A stretch of DNA of 64,000 bases from Branchiostoma floridae (taxonomy: Eukaryota > Chordata > Leptocardii > Amphioxiformes > Branchiostomatidae). The position numbers and the translations under genes are program-made. Positions 20,101 through 47,474 of this stretch are shown here, in pieces. The stretch is taken from contig NC_049982.1 in assembly GCF_000003815.2 (NCBI RefSeq), forward strand, positions 2,652,336 through 2,716,335, read 5' to 3'. The notes below the pieces were generated by a model that saw only the letters and a list, made by a program, of their open reading frames with translations, was not told the origin of the DNA and made no database searches. Within the stretch, counting starts at the first letter, position 1. Every line of letters begins with the position of its first letter.

Positions 20101-23100
20101 ACTTAAGGAATTACTGCACGTTTTCAGAGATTGACGAGTGCAGCAGCTCCCCCTGTCAGAATGGCGCCACATGCCAGGACGGAGTGAACAGCTTCACCTG
20201 TCAGTGTGCACCTGGTTACGCCGGAACTCTCTGTGAAACGGGTAAGTGACCAAAGAAAGCAATACATTGGGGTAATATAAAGGTCTAAGATTACTTGTGG
20301 AAAGTTAATAAATTAATATAATGTCAAGCTGAAACATAATGAGTGAAAGTATAGCAATCCTAGACAACTTGTCACATTGTATCAAGTCACACTTTACATC
20401 TTATACATCATTGTATTTTGTCATGATCTCAGATATCGACGAGTGTGCGAGCAGTCCGTGTTTAGGAGGAGGAACATGCGTGGATCACGTGAACAGCTAC
20501 AGCTGTGTCTGTCCTAAAGGTCACGTGGGAGACAGGTGTGAAACAGGTACGATTTGTTCAACGGTATCTTGCAGTAAAGGTGAAAAGTGATCAAACTTGT
20601 CATGAGTAACAAAGGAGTCATTTACTCATTAATTGTAACCCTTTAATTTTAAAGATTTATGAGAAATATGCCAAATTAGATAAAATCTTCCAATCTTACA
20701 AGTCCAAGCAAGAAGAGCTTAGCTACACGCGTTTGCTTGTTAGATGTCAGCATGTGTGCATTCTCCTACGTAGAGAGTCCAACGGCGCTAGCAAACCGCA
20801 TGTTGTCAGTGCAACAGGCGGTTCGCTTGCGCCGTTGGACTCTCTGCGTAGGAGAATACATGTGCATAGCTAAAAATATAGTTGTTGGCTGCTATAGGTT
20901 ATATCGAGTGTTATAATCTTGTAAATACATGTAGTGATTACATTTTCCCACAGTTGCGTACGCGGACGGGTGCCTGCTGTTCTCCTCCGATGCCGTCTCC
21001 TACCCCGAAGCGAGCCAGGAGTGCCAGAACAGGGGAGGGCACCTGGTGGATGTGAAGGATGTCGGGCTGCAGCGTCTCATCGCTGATAGCATCCCTACCG
21101 GAAGTGACGTGTCTCCATGGATCGGTCTTAAGATGTCGCCAGGAATAATGACGTATGCCGACGGGTCAAGTGCCTCAGGTTTGTCGCTGCCTAGACACTT
21201 ATTCTTTTCTTTTCATTTAATTCAGCCCCTCCTTCTTTTCTTTATCCACTTCCATATTTACTTTCGCCACATTATATTACCAGGCGAATGGGCTTCTTGT
21301 GATGACGACTACCTCCAAGATACAGTTTTTTCTACCGATTTGAAAGAAAAAAGAAATGTTTTCAATCCTCACGGAAGACCAACAAAGTATACATCACAAG
21401 AACAAGTGGCAACAAGGTCAACCAGCAGGACATCAAAATTCAACCTCCACCGACACAAGAATCCACTTACCCAGTACCTTTCAAAAACCTTTGCAACCCA
21501 TCCAGCGCTTCTTGAGATACCACCCGTACACCATCCGAACACAAAGCATTTACTCCAAAAACAGAACATTCATCTTTATATTATGGAGGTAATGATTAGA
21601 TAGTCTTTGTGAATATTGTTTACCTCAGGTGACCTGCAGTGGTCCTCCGGTGGCCCCGCCGCCTCCTGTGAGTTGTGTGCGTTCCTGGACAGCACGGACG
21701 GCTACCTGGCGCAAACTGGCTCCTGTTCGGAACGAAAACAGTACGTGTGCAGGTCGGGTAGGTAAAATAATTCTGTCATTCTACTTTACATCAATTCTTT
21801 TACATGAAATATTCGTATGAACGCACTTTAGTTTGTTTTCATTCTATTTATGGGTTATATGTAGAAAAATGAATGCTCAAAAATTCGAGATTACCGATCC
21901 AAGATGGCTGATCCCGGATAGCTTAAATACATTTGACGTCATTCTATGACGTCTTTTCGTTGTCAATGTTGTTCCCATTAACAACGTAAGTCTCAGCAGA
22001 TATCATAGGGTTAACTCAACATTTTGCTTCAGGTATTGAAGAAGCAGTGAAAGTGAGATGCAAATTTTTGCGTCTCATCACGTCGAGTATTGCATTATCT
22101 CCATTTAGACCCAGAGCCATGTGCGCATGCTCAGGACATCTGCTTTAACAACGGCGCATGCACGACCTGCTTCAACGGCTCTTACACCTACTGCACCTGC
22201 CCCCTCGGGTATGAGGGAGTCCTCTGCAATATGGGTATGGTTTGACATTTCCTGTAAAGGAGTTAAACAGTCACATGAGATGTATTTAATAATCTATTTG
22301 TCTTTAAGAAAGTAAATCAGCAATAAATAAAGGGAATTAGAAAATGAACATTTGAGAGCAAATTCTATTCAACTACTTCACCATGCAAAGAAAAACTATG
22401 AAATCAACTGTTTAGAAAGTCGCAATCGTAAAGTTACTGCAAACATTCATCACTCTAAAATATTTGTTTCGTATTCAAGCGACACATAACAAAGACCTTT
22501 GTCAAAATACGTCTCTAGATCATCATCGGTCGACGTGATCAAATGTAAACATGTTCGCACATGTTTACACACGACGGGGTTATACCGCCCCTTACGGGGT
22601 GACATACCCTTTCGTATGGCTAATTACAAGACGGGGATGCGCCAGGTCTCCCGTCTGGGTGAATGATGTAATTCACCATGTGGCTGATACGAGACAGTGG
22701 TTCGCCAGGCCTCCAGGGTGATTTGAAGTGAATCACCAACTCCCAACAGAAGGATTTGCACCAACGCACACCGCACCATCGCACGTGTGGGGGTTCTTTA
22801 ACGTGCATGGGGTATGGCTCTCCCCATACACGGGACCTTCATTTAACGTCCTATCCGAGGGACGACTCATTTTTCACTTGAGTAAAGTGAGGACAGTCGT
22901 GTAAAGTGCCTTTCCCAAGGGCACAAGACCGGCAACACGGCAGGCGGATTCGAACCGGCGACCTCTCGGTCACGGGCCGAATACACTACCACTGTGCTAT
23001 GCGGCCACACGTCTCTAGATAAAGTGTTACCCCTTTACCAAATTTCAGGTCATTTGGTGCTTGTTGTATTGATTCTTAGCTTAGAACCAATACTAGTGAT

Positions 23101-24288
23101 GATGTTATTTTCTACAGATATTGACGAGTGCGCCTCCAATCCTTGTCAAAACGGCGCCACCTGTCTCCATGGCCACAACAACTATTACTGCCATTGCTCA
23201 TTTGGATACGAAGGACATAACTGCCAAGGAGGTACTGATTAAAAAAAAAACTGACAATCCAATGTCTTTTATCTCTTTGCAGCATTTATAAGTTTTCTAT
23301 AATTGTTGATTTAGGTAGTGGCGGGAGCCAAGCTTTATTGTGTAAAATGTATGTAAATGTATTTTGTTTTTACCTTGTAACATAACGACCTAATTCTAAA
23401 TAACTTGTCAATGAGCTACTGCTGAAAAACGAGGATTGAAATACTTTGAAAATAAAATATGTGTGCAGGGATGTGAAATATTATACAGAACAGTCAATGG
23501 ACGACTGTATCTTTATCTTGATTTATTACTCGCTTGGGAAGGAAACATTGGCATGAATATGTCTGGTTTTAGATATTTTACCTGATAAGATAAGGTACCT
23601 AAAATGCATTTTCACTAGAGCGCTTTGATCATCTTGTCTGCAGACATAGACCTGTGTGCAGAAGTTTCCTGTCCGTTTGATTGGAAGTGTGAGGACCAAG
23701 GCGACCATTTCATCTGCCTGGGTAAGTTATGCAAAAATCGCCAACCGTTGTAAGACCTGTTAAATAGCAGGTTTTATGTCACAAGCATATCGGGTCATGG
23801 GTAGGAATTAAACCGCATCTTCAACAAGTCTTGCTCAGTGTCACTGGCGAACGATAGTGGATACTACGGCCGAGAACCTGTAACATCTACCGTTTCGAAA
23901 GTCATATCTAGTTGCTTGATAGTGAATAACAGATATTTGGCAAATTCGTATGCATTATTTGACATATCGACTGGTTAGATTGTTTATCTTCTCAGAAATA
24001 AAAGAATACTAATTGTGCTGTGATAATGTAGCCTGGTATCCAACCGTATAACAGCTACCGAGTCTGTTCTGTCCTCCATGCAGATGACAGAAGAGACTCG
24101 GTAGCTATAATACGGTTGAATACCAGGCCAGTGATGATGTTGATATAAAATTCAAGATGCAATGTTTCCTCTATGTAGCCGGGACCACCAGGATGGCTGA
24201 ACCCTACTCGTGCAGCAGCGCCTCCTGCCCGAACGGCCTGTACTGCAAGGAGGAGGGGCCGGCATCTTTCTCCTGCAGAGCCGGGTAG
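17192..24288 (+). CDS. Gene C: secreted protein with second novel Cys-rich domain, EGF repeats and C-type lectin-like domain
   Basis: Exons: 17192-17249 (signal peptide [19 protein letters not shown]), 18042-18187 and 18715-18931 (8-Cys domain, split by a phase-0 intron), 19812-19925, 20128-20241, 20433-20546 (EGFs), 20954-21178 and 21629-21757 (CTLD), 22109-22234 (seven-Cys EGF), 23118-23231 (EGF), 23644-23721 and 24179-24288 (four-Cys modules, stop TAG). The total is 1545 nt, 514 aa. The carboxy half matches genes A, B and E module by module, while the amino-terminal domain is unrelated to gene B's. The CTLD has a PWIGLK core but no EPN/WND calcium site. A SINE sits in the intron before 23118. 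Secretion is inferred from the signal peptide; the ligand is unknown. The 21046-21603 open frame is CTLD exon plus intron read-through. Confidence 0.82.
18042..18931 (+). other. second unrecognised 8-cysteine domain (two exons of gene C)
   Basis: The two exons (18042-18187, phase-0 intron, 18715-18931) encode about 120 residues with eight cysteines: a [10 protein letters not shown] start, [41 protein letters not shown], and a GVCINGITC end. The spacing does not fit EGF, TIL, CTLD or the gene B domain. I do not recognise it. It takes the place that the other 8-Cys domain has in gene B. Confidence 0.7.
20751..20868. repeat. long hairpin / foldback element
   Basis: Arms 20751-20799 and 20818-20868 are inverted copies with few mismatches (tctcctacgtagagagtcc pairs with ggactctctgcgtaggaga), separated by an 18-base loop. 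It lies in the intron before the CTLD of gene C. It is probably a short foldback transposon remnant; it could also be transcribed as a near-perfect hairpin. Confidence 0.8.
22521..23008 (-). mobile_element. tRNA-headed SINE with 12-bp target-site duplication
   Basis: On the minus strand the element opens with a tRNA-like head: A box TAGCACAGTGG (plus-strand 22989-22999) and B box GGTTCGAATCC (22946-22956). A body with GGGAAAGGCACTT and GGACGTTAAA strings follows, and then a short gatgatg tail. It is flanked by a perfect repeat, acgtctctagat, at 22509-22520 and 23009-23020. The insertion is about 488 bp in an intron of gene C, in antisense. Intact pol III boxes and a perfect duplication argue for a fairly recent insertion. 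Confidence 0.88.
24031..24128. repeat. foldback element
   Basis: Arms 24031-24073 and 24086-24128 are inverted copies (gcctggtatccaaccgtat versus atacggttgaataccaggc, and ctaccgagtctgttctgtc in the stem), with a 12-base loop. It lies in the last intron of gene C, 50 bases before the terminal exon. Confidence 0.8.
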
Positions 24289-24354
24289 ATTCCAGATTCG
24301 CCCTTCAACACCGACGAGACGAAGCTGAAGTGAAAGACACTCAGCACGTTTCTC

Positions 24355-24360
24355 AATAAA
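24355..24360 (+). terminator. polyadenylation signal of gene C
   Basis: AATAAA, 67 bases after the stop, at nearly the same distance as in gene A (71 bases). Confidence 0.7.
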
Positions 24361-26293
24361 AGCTGTGCATTTGGAACCTCAGAATTTGTCATCTTCAGTC
24401 GTCTTTCTGCCAAACTTGCGTGTCAACAGAAGTTTCATTACACTTTATGCTAAGCAGCATGTCAAGTTTAGCACATAGGAGAATTATGTAGCCACATAGA
24501 TCCATGTTTAAATAATGGCATTGTAGCAGTGTCTATTTCTTTAACAAAGGTAAATCAATAACAAATTTCATTTGTGACAACTCCTTTCTTTCTTTCCCGG
24601 ATCAAGTTCTTCATCTACCTTTACAGAAAACATTCATTATTATCATTAAATCTATAAAAAAGTTTCCAGTTTACTGCAGAAATGCAGAACCATCAGTCCC
24701 GTATTAAGCACCTTGAACTTACCGTACAAAACTCAGGTGTGGTACGCCTTCACGGAATTCTAGGACGTTTGACTAACTGTATAAATTAAATTATAAGATT
24801 ACAAAACATGATAAGTGTAAAAAGAGTCATAATAAAATCGTAAAAGTCATTGAGCGCTCATTAATTGAACGTCAAATTCTATGTCGCCACTAGAGTGAAA
24901 TGGGCCCATGAGAGACTGAACGGTGGCATTCATATGCTGTACCTTGCATGCACATTTCTTTACGGAGTCTGTTTCCATGGTTCTGGCCGATACAATCAGA
25001 TATATGACGTCCTTAATACGTCAGATCACGTCGTGATAGCATCAACATTCTTTAAAGCTTTAGATGTTATGTCTACATCATTTTCTGAAAAACATTTGGT
25101 CATATCATAAGTTACAGGAGTAAGAAGGGGCGGGCCTCAAAACACCCCTTCCCCCGTCCAGGATTGACCGAAAAAGCCCGGTATGAATAGGGTTAAAGTA
25201 AAGACCTGCTTTGGTATATTTACTGACATCATCGGAGCTGTGGACCTTTACAGACCCATAAGTACGTGTGTCAACCGGCGGGGTCAGGGGTCAGGGTTTG
25301 TTGGAGTACCGACGTCGACAGGGAGAGATGTTTAAGTAGTTGGGAGACTGAATAGCATCGCATTTGCAATATTTTAGAAGAAAATTTTGTAAAAAAAAAA
25401 AACATTTTTTGCCTAACGCTGCTCACCAACCTGTTCTTTTCTAATACGCAATCGTCTCGGTCGCCATGAAGAATTCTTACTTTGTATTAATCATATATAC
25501 TAATATAGACTGAGGAAGCAGGTGTGTTGATAGGCGAGGTGAGAGGGTCAGGGTTTGTTGGGATAGTAGAAAGGTCAAGGAAAATTCACACTCAGGTAAC
25601 CTCAATAACGCATATAGTTACAAGGTGTATACATTATTCCATGTTGACAATGATGTTGTTGCGCCTTAATACTTTGCCTTCTTTTCTGCCCCTGTCAGCT
25701 CACGCAACTTAGCTGCAAAATATTGGCGTAAAAGTAGGTCTCCATGGATGTCATTAGTTGTCTCCCCAGCTGTCAGCTGTGTGGTTCCCATAGCCCAGGT
25801 AAGGCCTGATAAAATTTATGTTGTGTTTGAGGATTTCATCGAAAAAAATAAGATCTGTACTTGGGGAATCTCTTAAGATTTATCTTTATCTATTGTTTGT
25901 TTTTCCATGTCACCATAGTTTTGAAATGTAAAACAAAAATGCTTCTGGACATTATCTATAACACGGTATTTTTATTATAACGTTGCAGATATAACATGTT
26001 AATAGGGCGCTGAAATAAAGGCGACATATCTTGGTCAATCTCTTTATGTCATCGTTGTAACAGAAATATTAAATATAAATAATATATTTTAAAAGATTCT
26101 ATTACGTTTCAAATGTCGGATCGATAACTTCAGAGTCGATCAAATATAGGCTTGGATCGGAAAGGATTTTGCTAAGGGCTTTTGAGTGACATGAAACACA
26201 ACATTTATTTTCCTAGGCCTGTGGGTGCCATGTACTGCTGCCTACAGGGTAGGTCCCACACACCATAGAGAGAAAACACCGCAGACAACGAAG
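24361..26293. other. spacer between genes C and D
   Basis: No coding exon is seen. It holds exact copies of the spacer motif GGGTCAGGGTTTGTTGG at 25288-25304 and 25545-25561, and a 20-base block at 25772-25791 identical to the gene B promoter region at 6160-6179. After the block, cccag|gtaagg (25798) and an acceptor-like tcctag (26210-26215) could bound a 5' UTR intron of gene D. No TATA box is found near the expected position. Confidence 0.5.
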
Positions 26294-29784
<3,491 letters not shown>

Positions 29785-29827
29785 ACAACCAGCACAACCT
29801 CTCAAAGGTCGAGGTTAATAATGGGCT

Positions 29828-29833
29828 AATAAA
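29828..29833 (+). terminator. polyadenylation signal of gene D
   Basis: AATAAA, 44 bases after the gene D stop codon. Confidence 0.7.
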
Positions 29834-31787
29834 GTCTCAGATATACCTCACCTTGACTGTGTTGCTTTAATGCGCTTCTTATTTTGCAATCTATAAGATA
29901 GCACTTCACAATTTTAACATAAATTATCTTGTAGTATTTCATCAAAGCTTACTTTCGAGTAGGACAAAAAATGGACGACTGGAATGCATTTCGTCACTAC
30001 CAGCAAAGTAAAAGAGCAGACACATGTAATGTATTACATTTGGGACAAGCACAAAGACAATCCCAAAATTGATTCCAAATGGACACATATCAGAACTGCA
30101 CTTCGACATCATATGTGTCTTTAATTGTAGGCCATACTCATAACTGACTACATCATTCCTTTGTGATTTTAAACAATCCTTCACAGTCAGATACCTAAAA
30201 ATAGGTTGGTTTATCGTAAATACTTAGTCAGAACAAATATCGGATACATGTACGTCTAGTAGTCTATCATATGGTGTTTGCCTATTTTAATATCTTGGTA
30301 TTTTGTTAAAACTACGTTCCTTCATCACCATCTAGATTCAGCCAAGTGTACATTATCTTCTAAATCTAAATGCAGCATAGCGTACGTCATCTGCGAAACC
30401 TTGGTATGGGTAAGCTGTTTTTTTTTCTTTCTTAAAAAGAAGTATATGGCTATCCGATAATGAAAATATCAGCTTACTTCTTGCAATTATGTTCAGCCCC
30501 GAAATCTTTAAACGGATGCTATCTCACTGCCGCTCTCAAAGCAATTAAATGTTATAACGTTACGCATACTGTGTTCTTGCATGTTTGATTTGTGTTTACA
30601 GCCATGACATATTGCTTCATGCTTATTGTCAAAATAGTGTCTTAAGAAAATAACAACACATTTTGAAGGAAAGGAAAGTACGGTGTATGGAATTTCATTA
30701 ATCTTGGTATTACAGGCACTTTTTGAAGTCATCAGGTTACTATCGTATCTATAACATAACCACACATACTATAATCACAGGTTTCCACAAAAAAATGCTT
30801 ACTATTATTTTGGTTAACATATTTATGATATTGAAACAAAAATTAGAAAAGCTTTAGTTCCGCAAGACTTTTCCGAAGAATAAAACAGCACAACTTAAAA
30901 ACAACTGTAACCAACCTCGTCAAACATTTGGTGGAGAAAAGAGTGGTGGTGGTTGAAAAGACGAGAACAAATTCAGTGTGTCCCGTTCACCACCTAGTCC
31001 AAGTGACGTCACACTCACGTGGTCAGGGCATAGTTCAGACGGGCCGCACGAAAATGAACACTGCTTGTGATCAATGGATAAAAAATACAGGGAAAAAAAG
31101 GTGACCGAGACTTCTGATGATAAAGCGCACAAAGTTATTGCTACGGGCTGAAATAAGGATTTTGCTTAGCAATGTCCCAAGTGTCAAAAAATTTCACAAT
31201 CTATAACTGGTATGTAAATAAACGTGAGAAAGACTTTATTTTATATGTTGCCTCCTAATGGTCGATAACAATGCAATTTTCACGACAAATTTGGCTTCCT
31301 CCCTAACAAAATCAAATGTTTCTAACGCTCAGTCTTTACTCAACGATGTTGTTTACAGCATGTCCCTCGCCCGCTTTTGGACTGTGAACTGTTACGTGTA
31401 GGAACAAGCTGGTAACTGGGGTCATTGAACGTTCAGGTCCACTCTTGGTGGGGTTTGGTCAACAAAGAGCGCAAAGTGCAGAGCAACAACATGTACATAA
31501 CAATAATGGAGGAACGACAAACAGCACAATGTATTCGTATATTGTTAAGCTAATTGTGGATCTTAATAAAGTCAAAGCATCTAGCACGGGGGGCAATTCG
31601 CAAGATTGGGATCTAGTAACATAAACAGTTGCATTAGTTATTAGATATGAAAGCATGATTTTGGTAGTTTGACACATCTTATCGTTAAAGTGGATGTACG
31701 CACGCCCGTGGGACAAAGTGCAAATAAATTACTGCGCAGAAAACAAGCCCAACACACATGACAGACTTACCACGACAGACAGCAAAG
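29834..31787. other. spacer between genes D and E
   Basis: I see no coding exon on either strand. At 31723-31728 AATAAATT sits 65 bases before the gene E ATG, in a context homologous to the TATA box region of gene B (ATAAATT followed by GCGCAGAAAA). I therefore read it as a TATA-variant core promoter, not a poly(A) signal. Confidence 0.5.
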
Positions 31788-43929
<12,142 letters not shown>

Positions 43930-44685
43930 CGTCACAGTTGAAGCCTCCGTGAATGTCTGCCTACCATTGGCAACAGTTAGAGATCATCTTCGATGCTGAT
44001 TTTGATTAAAGATAGCGTATGCAGCAAAGCTTTTATCTCCGTTATGTGCATACATTATCCGCCGTTGACACCATATCGTTAGTTAGACTAAAAGGTAAGA
44101 GTTAGAGTGAGAGGGATATTCTGATGCGAACTTAATTGCTAATTTATATTTCACCGTGCCGCGCTCCTGATCTGTCAATAGGTCAAATTTAGACATGTTA
44201 TACAATAGTCTTGTCACGGGATAATCAATATCATCAGTCACATGACAAAAGAGCTCGAAGACGAGATCTACCGGTTAAAAAAAAGCGAGCGAAAAGGTTG
44301 CGTCTCGAAGGCTCCCCAAGTAGCGCACTTTGCTTTGTGAAATCGTTTAGGTATTTCGTCAAAATTATACAATATTGCATCCATATGGGTAACTTTACCA
44401 TCTTAACCCTTTTTTACTATGTACAGACAAGAAACGAAAATTTAACAAAAATGTAAACAAAGCCTTCTTTATAGGTCTAGTGAAATTAAAGCTGTCTTTG
44501 AAGACCTAAAGCATATTGTCTATGTCTAGGCCTGCATTCCTTTTTTTAAGTGCGCTTAACTGTGAGAAGTACTCCACCTGTAACCTTGAGCCATGACGCA
44601 GAGACTTGGTCAGGACGGAAACGCGCCTATTTTTGCCCAGACAAACGTTAGAGCACCATTTCAAGTACGCTGTAACAGCTACACC
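43930..44685. other. spacer between genes E and F
   Basis: No coding exon is seen. No TATA box is found at the position used by genes B, C and E; the sequence there is gcgcctatttttgccc. Confidence 0.5.
44005..44010 (+). terminator. possible polyadenylation signal of gene E (ATTAAA)
   Basis: ATTAAA, 76 bases after the stop, is the common variant signal at the distance seen for the other genes. No AATAAA is found nearby. Confidence 0.5.
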
Positions 44686-47404
44686 ATGGGTCTACAGGCG
44701 GTCCTTGGGCTGCTTCTGCTGCAGTCTTTCCTTCTTACCTGCCAAGGTGAGTTACATGGTTCTAAAAAACAAATATTCTAGACTTGGTATAGATGGCGTC
44801 TCCGACTTGTCTTCAACACACAGTAAAAAAAATCTAGGGCTGTCGCTCCCAAGTAGGTACGTTGAATCTGTGTATATACCTGATCAGTTGGAATCCTATC
44901 AAGTGACGTTATGACGAAGTATAACTTGGAGAAAAATACCTGTCTTTTCCTTTCCACTTTGTAAATCTACTTGCCATATGCAAGTAGCAATCCCGATCAA
45001 TCCCATGACGCCAAATGTTGAAAGAAGCAAACAAATAGAATTTGCAACGTTCCCCGTTATTATAACAGTTACTAAATAAATGCATTTGATGACTGTGAGC
45101 AAACAATAGAAATAAGAGTTCAGTGATCTCATACCTCCGTATGTACATACGATATACCAGCATTTGTAGATTTATACGCTTATCTTCTTTTATTGGTGAT
45201 ACCGATAAATTAGTAATTTACCAAAATTAAACATATCGTAAAGTCCTTTTCTTTGGCAGACACTGTGTTAACATTTCATCATATATTGTACAAATGCTTG
45301 AACACTTACATAATCTATACATTGTAATAATGTTGTAATCAACGTATGTATATCATCCCTAAAGAGCTGGCCTAACTGACCATATATGGATACAAACGCC
45401 TTTGCATTTCCAGGGCAAGCAGTTAATTAAGGGCCCAACCTACACCACTTAATATACAAAAAGCTACCTTTTCTTTCACGTGAACTAGCCTCCATGTATC
45501 CAACCACATGGACACAAACGCCTCTGCAATTCCAGAGCAAACTGTCACTAGTCACATATACAATTTTTCCTTCAGGTGAGCTGTCGTATCTGATTTCATA
45601 GACACAAATGCCCTTGTAGTTCCAGAGAAAACTGCTAGGGGGCAAAATCTACACCACTTACATCAAAAGCTACACATATATACTCTTTTCCTTCAAGTAC
45701 ATGTAAACTGGTCTACATGTATCCGACCACATTGACACGAACGCCCCTGCAGTTCCAGAGCAAGCTGCTAGGGTTACTGAACTTACAGCACTTATACTAA
45801 AATCTGTACATATTAATCAAATTTTTTTCTTCAGGTGAACTGGCCTACCTGACCACATGGGATGGGTGGAGCTTTTACAAGGTCAAGGCCGTCGGCAACA
45901 TGACCAACACGAATGTCAAGGCCACGTGTGAGGGGGCGGGGATGCGGTACCCGTGCTTCTACACGGGGCACGGCAGGTGCACCCACTGGTGGACGTCTGA
46001 CTGCATCGCGTTTAATCACGACGAGCTTGACTGCCGCACTCCGCTGGTGCTGTCTACCAAGATGTGCTTCACCATCTTCCCGCACAACTGCGAGGTCAGT
46101 GCTCTTAGTGACATTTGTTCATCACTTAACCTACCCCTCCCCATATACACACATATATACGCACATGTACGCCGCACGCCGCTGGCGCTCACTACCAAGG
46201 TGTGCTTCACCATCTTACCGCACAACTGCTAGGTTAGTATTCAGTGTAATCATGCCCCCCCCCCCCCCCCACACACACACAAACACACAGACCCTGAAGT
46301 ATAAGGGTGGGGGGTCAAGTCACGCCGTTGGCGCTCTCTACCTAAATGAGCGAGCTGGTATATATATATAGGTTTAATAGTGTTGCTATTGTTACTTTTC
46401 TTCAACCCCCACCCCATCCGAACAAACAAACAGACAGTAGCACTATAAGCTAAATCAGTAATAAAAAAAGGAAAAGAGCCATTGCAGACATCAAACGGGC
46501 TGTGTGCACAATGTAATGTATGCTATGGTTGAGGAATAAAACATAAAACGTGTCCGTCTATCTATTACTACTGGTTGACCGTTTGAGGTTTTTCATAATC
46601 TTTATGTTCTTGCCCAAATGCAAACTTCAACAATGGAGAAACCCCAACCCCTTTGGACATATAGCATGTCATGACTCACTGGTAAACGGTAATTTATCAG
46701 CTAAACGAAAAGATATCTATGTACACCCACAAACATCCCGGGCCACAAACATCCCGGGCCACAAAATTGTCACTGGCCAGTATAATACTATGTAAATGTA
46801 CATGTATGTGTATCCGTGCAGCGGCTGGACGACATGTTTGTGTACATGCCCATGTGGCACGGTGACGACACATCCTGGGGAGTGGACTACGACACGACTA
46901 GCTGGGCTCTGATAGGGGCTCACTACAGCGACAAGTATGCCTTGTGTGCAGGTGAGACATTATTGTAATATCATCACGAATTGCGGGTAGTATAAATGTT
47001 TGCAAATGTTACATACGGCGCGGTCTTCCATGATGGTGGATGTAAGAATTATGATGCCTTGCAGAAAAGCAAAACTTTCGCTCCATGGTTGCTGTTGTTT
47101 AGCACTAGTAGTAGTAAACATATAATTATCACTCGTTTTCTTTGGCATGATGTGCATGTAATAGTCATTGATAATCATATTGGCAAATTATTTCTCAATC
47201 TCAATTTTCCAAACAAAAGAGAATCTAGACACACAGCACTTTTGTTTAACCTAGTCAAGAAATTTGGAGAGTATCTTGATCTTGAGGATAGTCTTGCTCA
47301 ATTGTGTTTGTTTAATGATTGTATTGTAAGTAAATACTTATGATTCTGTTGTTATTTGTGTACTTCTGTCGACAGTGGAGTCCCCCAACGTCATCACAGG
47401 CTAA
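44686..47404 (+). CDS. Gene F: small secreted protein, stand-alone 8-cysteine domain
   Basis: Exons: 44686-44746 (signal peptide MGLQAVLGLLLLQSFLLTCQ), 45835-46094 and 46822-46951 (8-Cys domain), 47376-47404 (VESPNVITG, stop TAA). The total is 480 nt, 159 aa. The domain aligns along its length with gene B exon 8190-8582, with the same eight cysteines. Gene F has a phase-0 intron inside it (46095-46821) that gene B lacks. The start is the ATG in context acaccatgg directly before the hydrophobic run; in-frame upstream codons reach 44593, so a longer amino terminus is possible but would spoil the signal peptide. The acceptor of exon 2 and its donor are both followed or preceded by tandem partial copies. 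The function is unknown. Confidence 0.78.
45366..45834 (+). repeat. minisatellite copying the acceptor edge of gene F exon 2
   Basis: About four degenerate units of roughly 95-140 bases, each with the phrase acacaaacgcc..tgcagttccagag. Several carry a version of ttcaggtgaactggcctac, the exon 2 acceptor and first codons (45366, 45479, 45573, 45694; the real one is at 45831-45855). Confidence 0.75.
46171..46232 (+). repeat. partial copy of gene F exon 2 end, with stop and donor
   Basis: A 62-base copy of the exon 2 3' end (original ending at 46094). The final gag|gtcagt of the exon is tag|gttagt here, so using this copy would stop translation. A smaller third fragment lies near 46320-46345. 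Confidence 0.8.
46254..46289. repeat. poly-C / (CA)n tract
   Basis: A run of C followed by CA repeats in the intron of gene F. It is a likely site of assembly error or length polymorphism. Confidence 0.85.
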
Positions 47405-47468
47405 GCAATGAGCAGGCCATCTGGATTCTTGAAGTTGATGCTGATGGTCCTGCCTTAATTTCTGGGTC

Positions 47469-47474
47469 AATAAA
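47469..47474 (+). terminator. polyadenylation signal of gene F
   Basis: AATAAA, 65 bases after the stop, in context gtcaataaaatc. Confidence 0.7.

Noticed and set aside
21179-21603. Continuation of the gene C CTLD reading frame past 21178
   Set aside because: The exon ends at the donor tca|ggtttg and the second CTLD half follows at 21629. The read-through has no CTLD residues and no conservation in paralogues.
22946-22999. Functional tRNA gene on the minus strand
   Set aside because: A and B boxes are present, but they head a 488-bp SINE with target duplications, and no full cloverleaf with CCA-end stem was seen.
46996-47343. 115 aa plus-strand open frame in gene F
   Set aside because: It lies wholly within the last intron between 46951 and 47376, which have matching phases; composition is AT-rich and no domain is seen.
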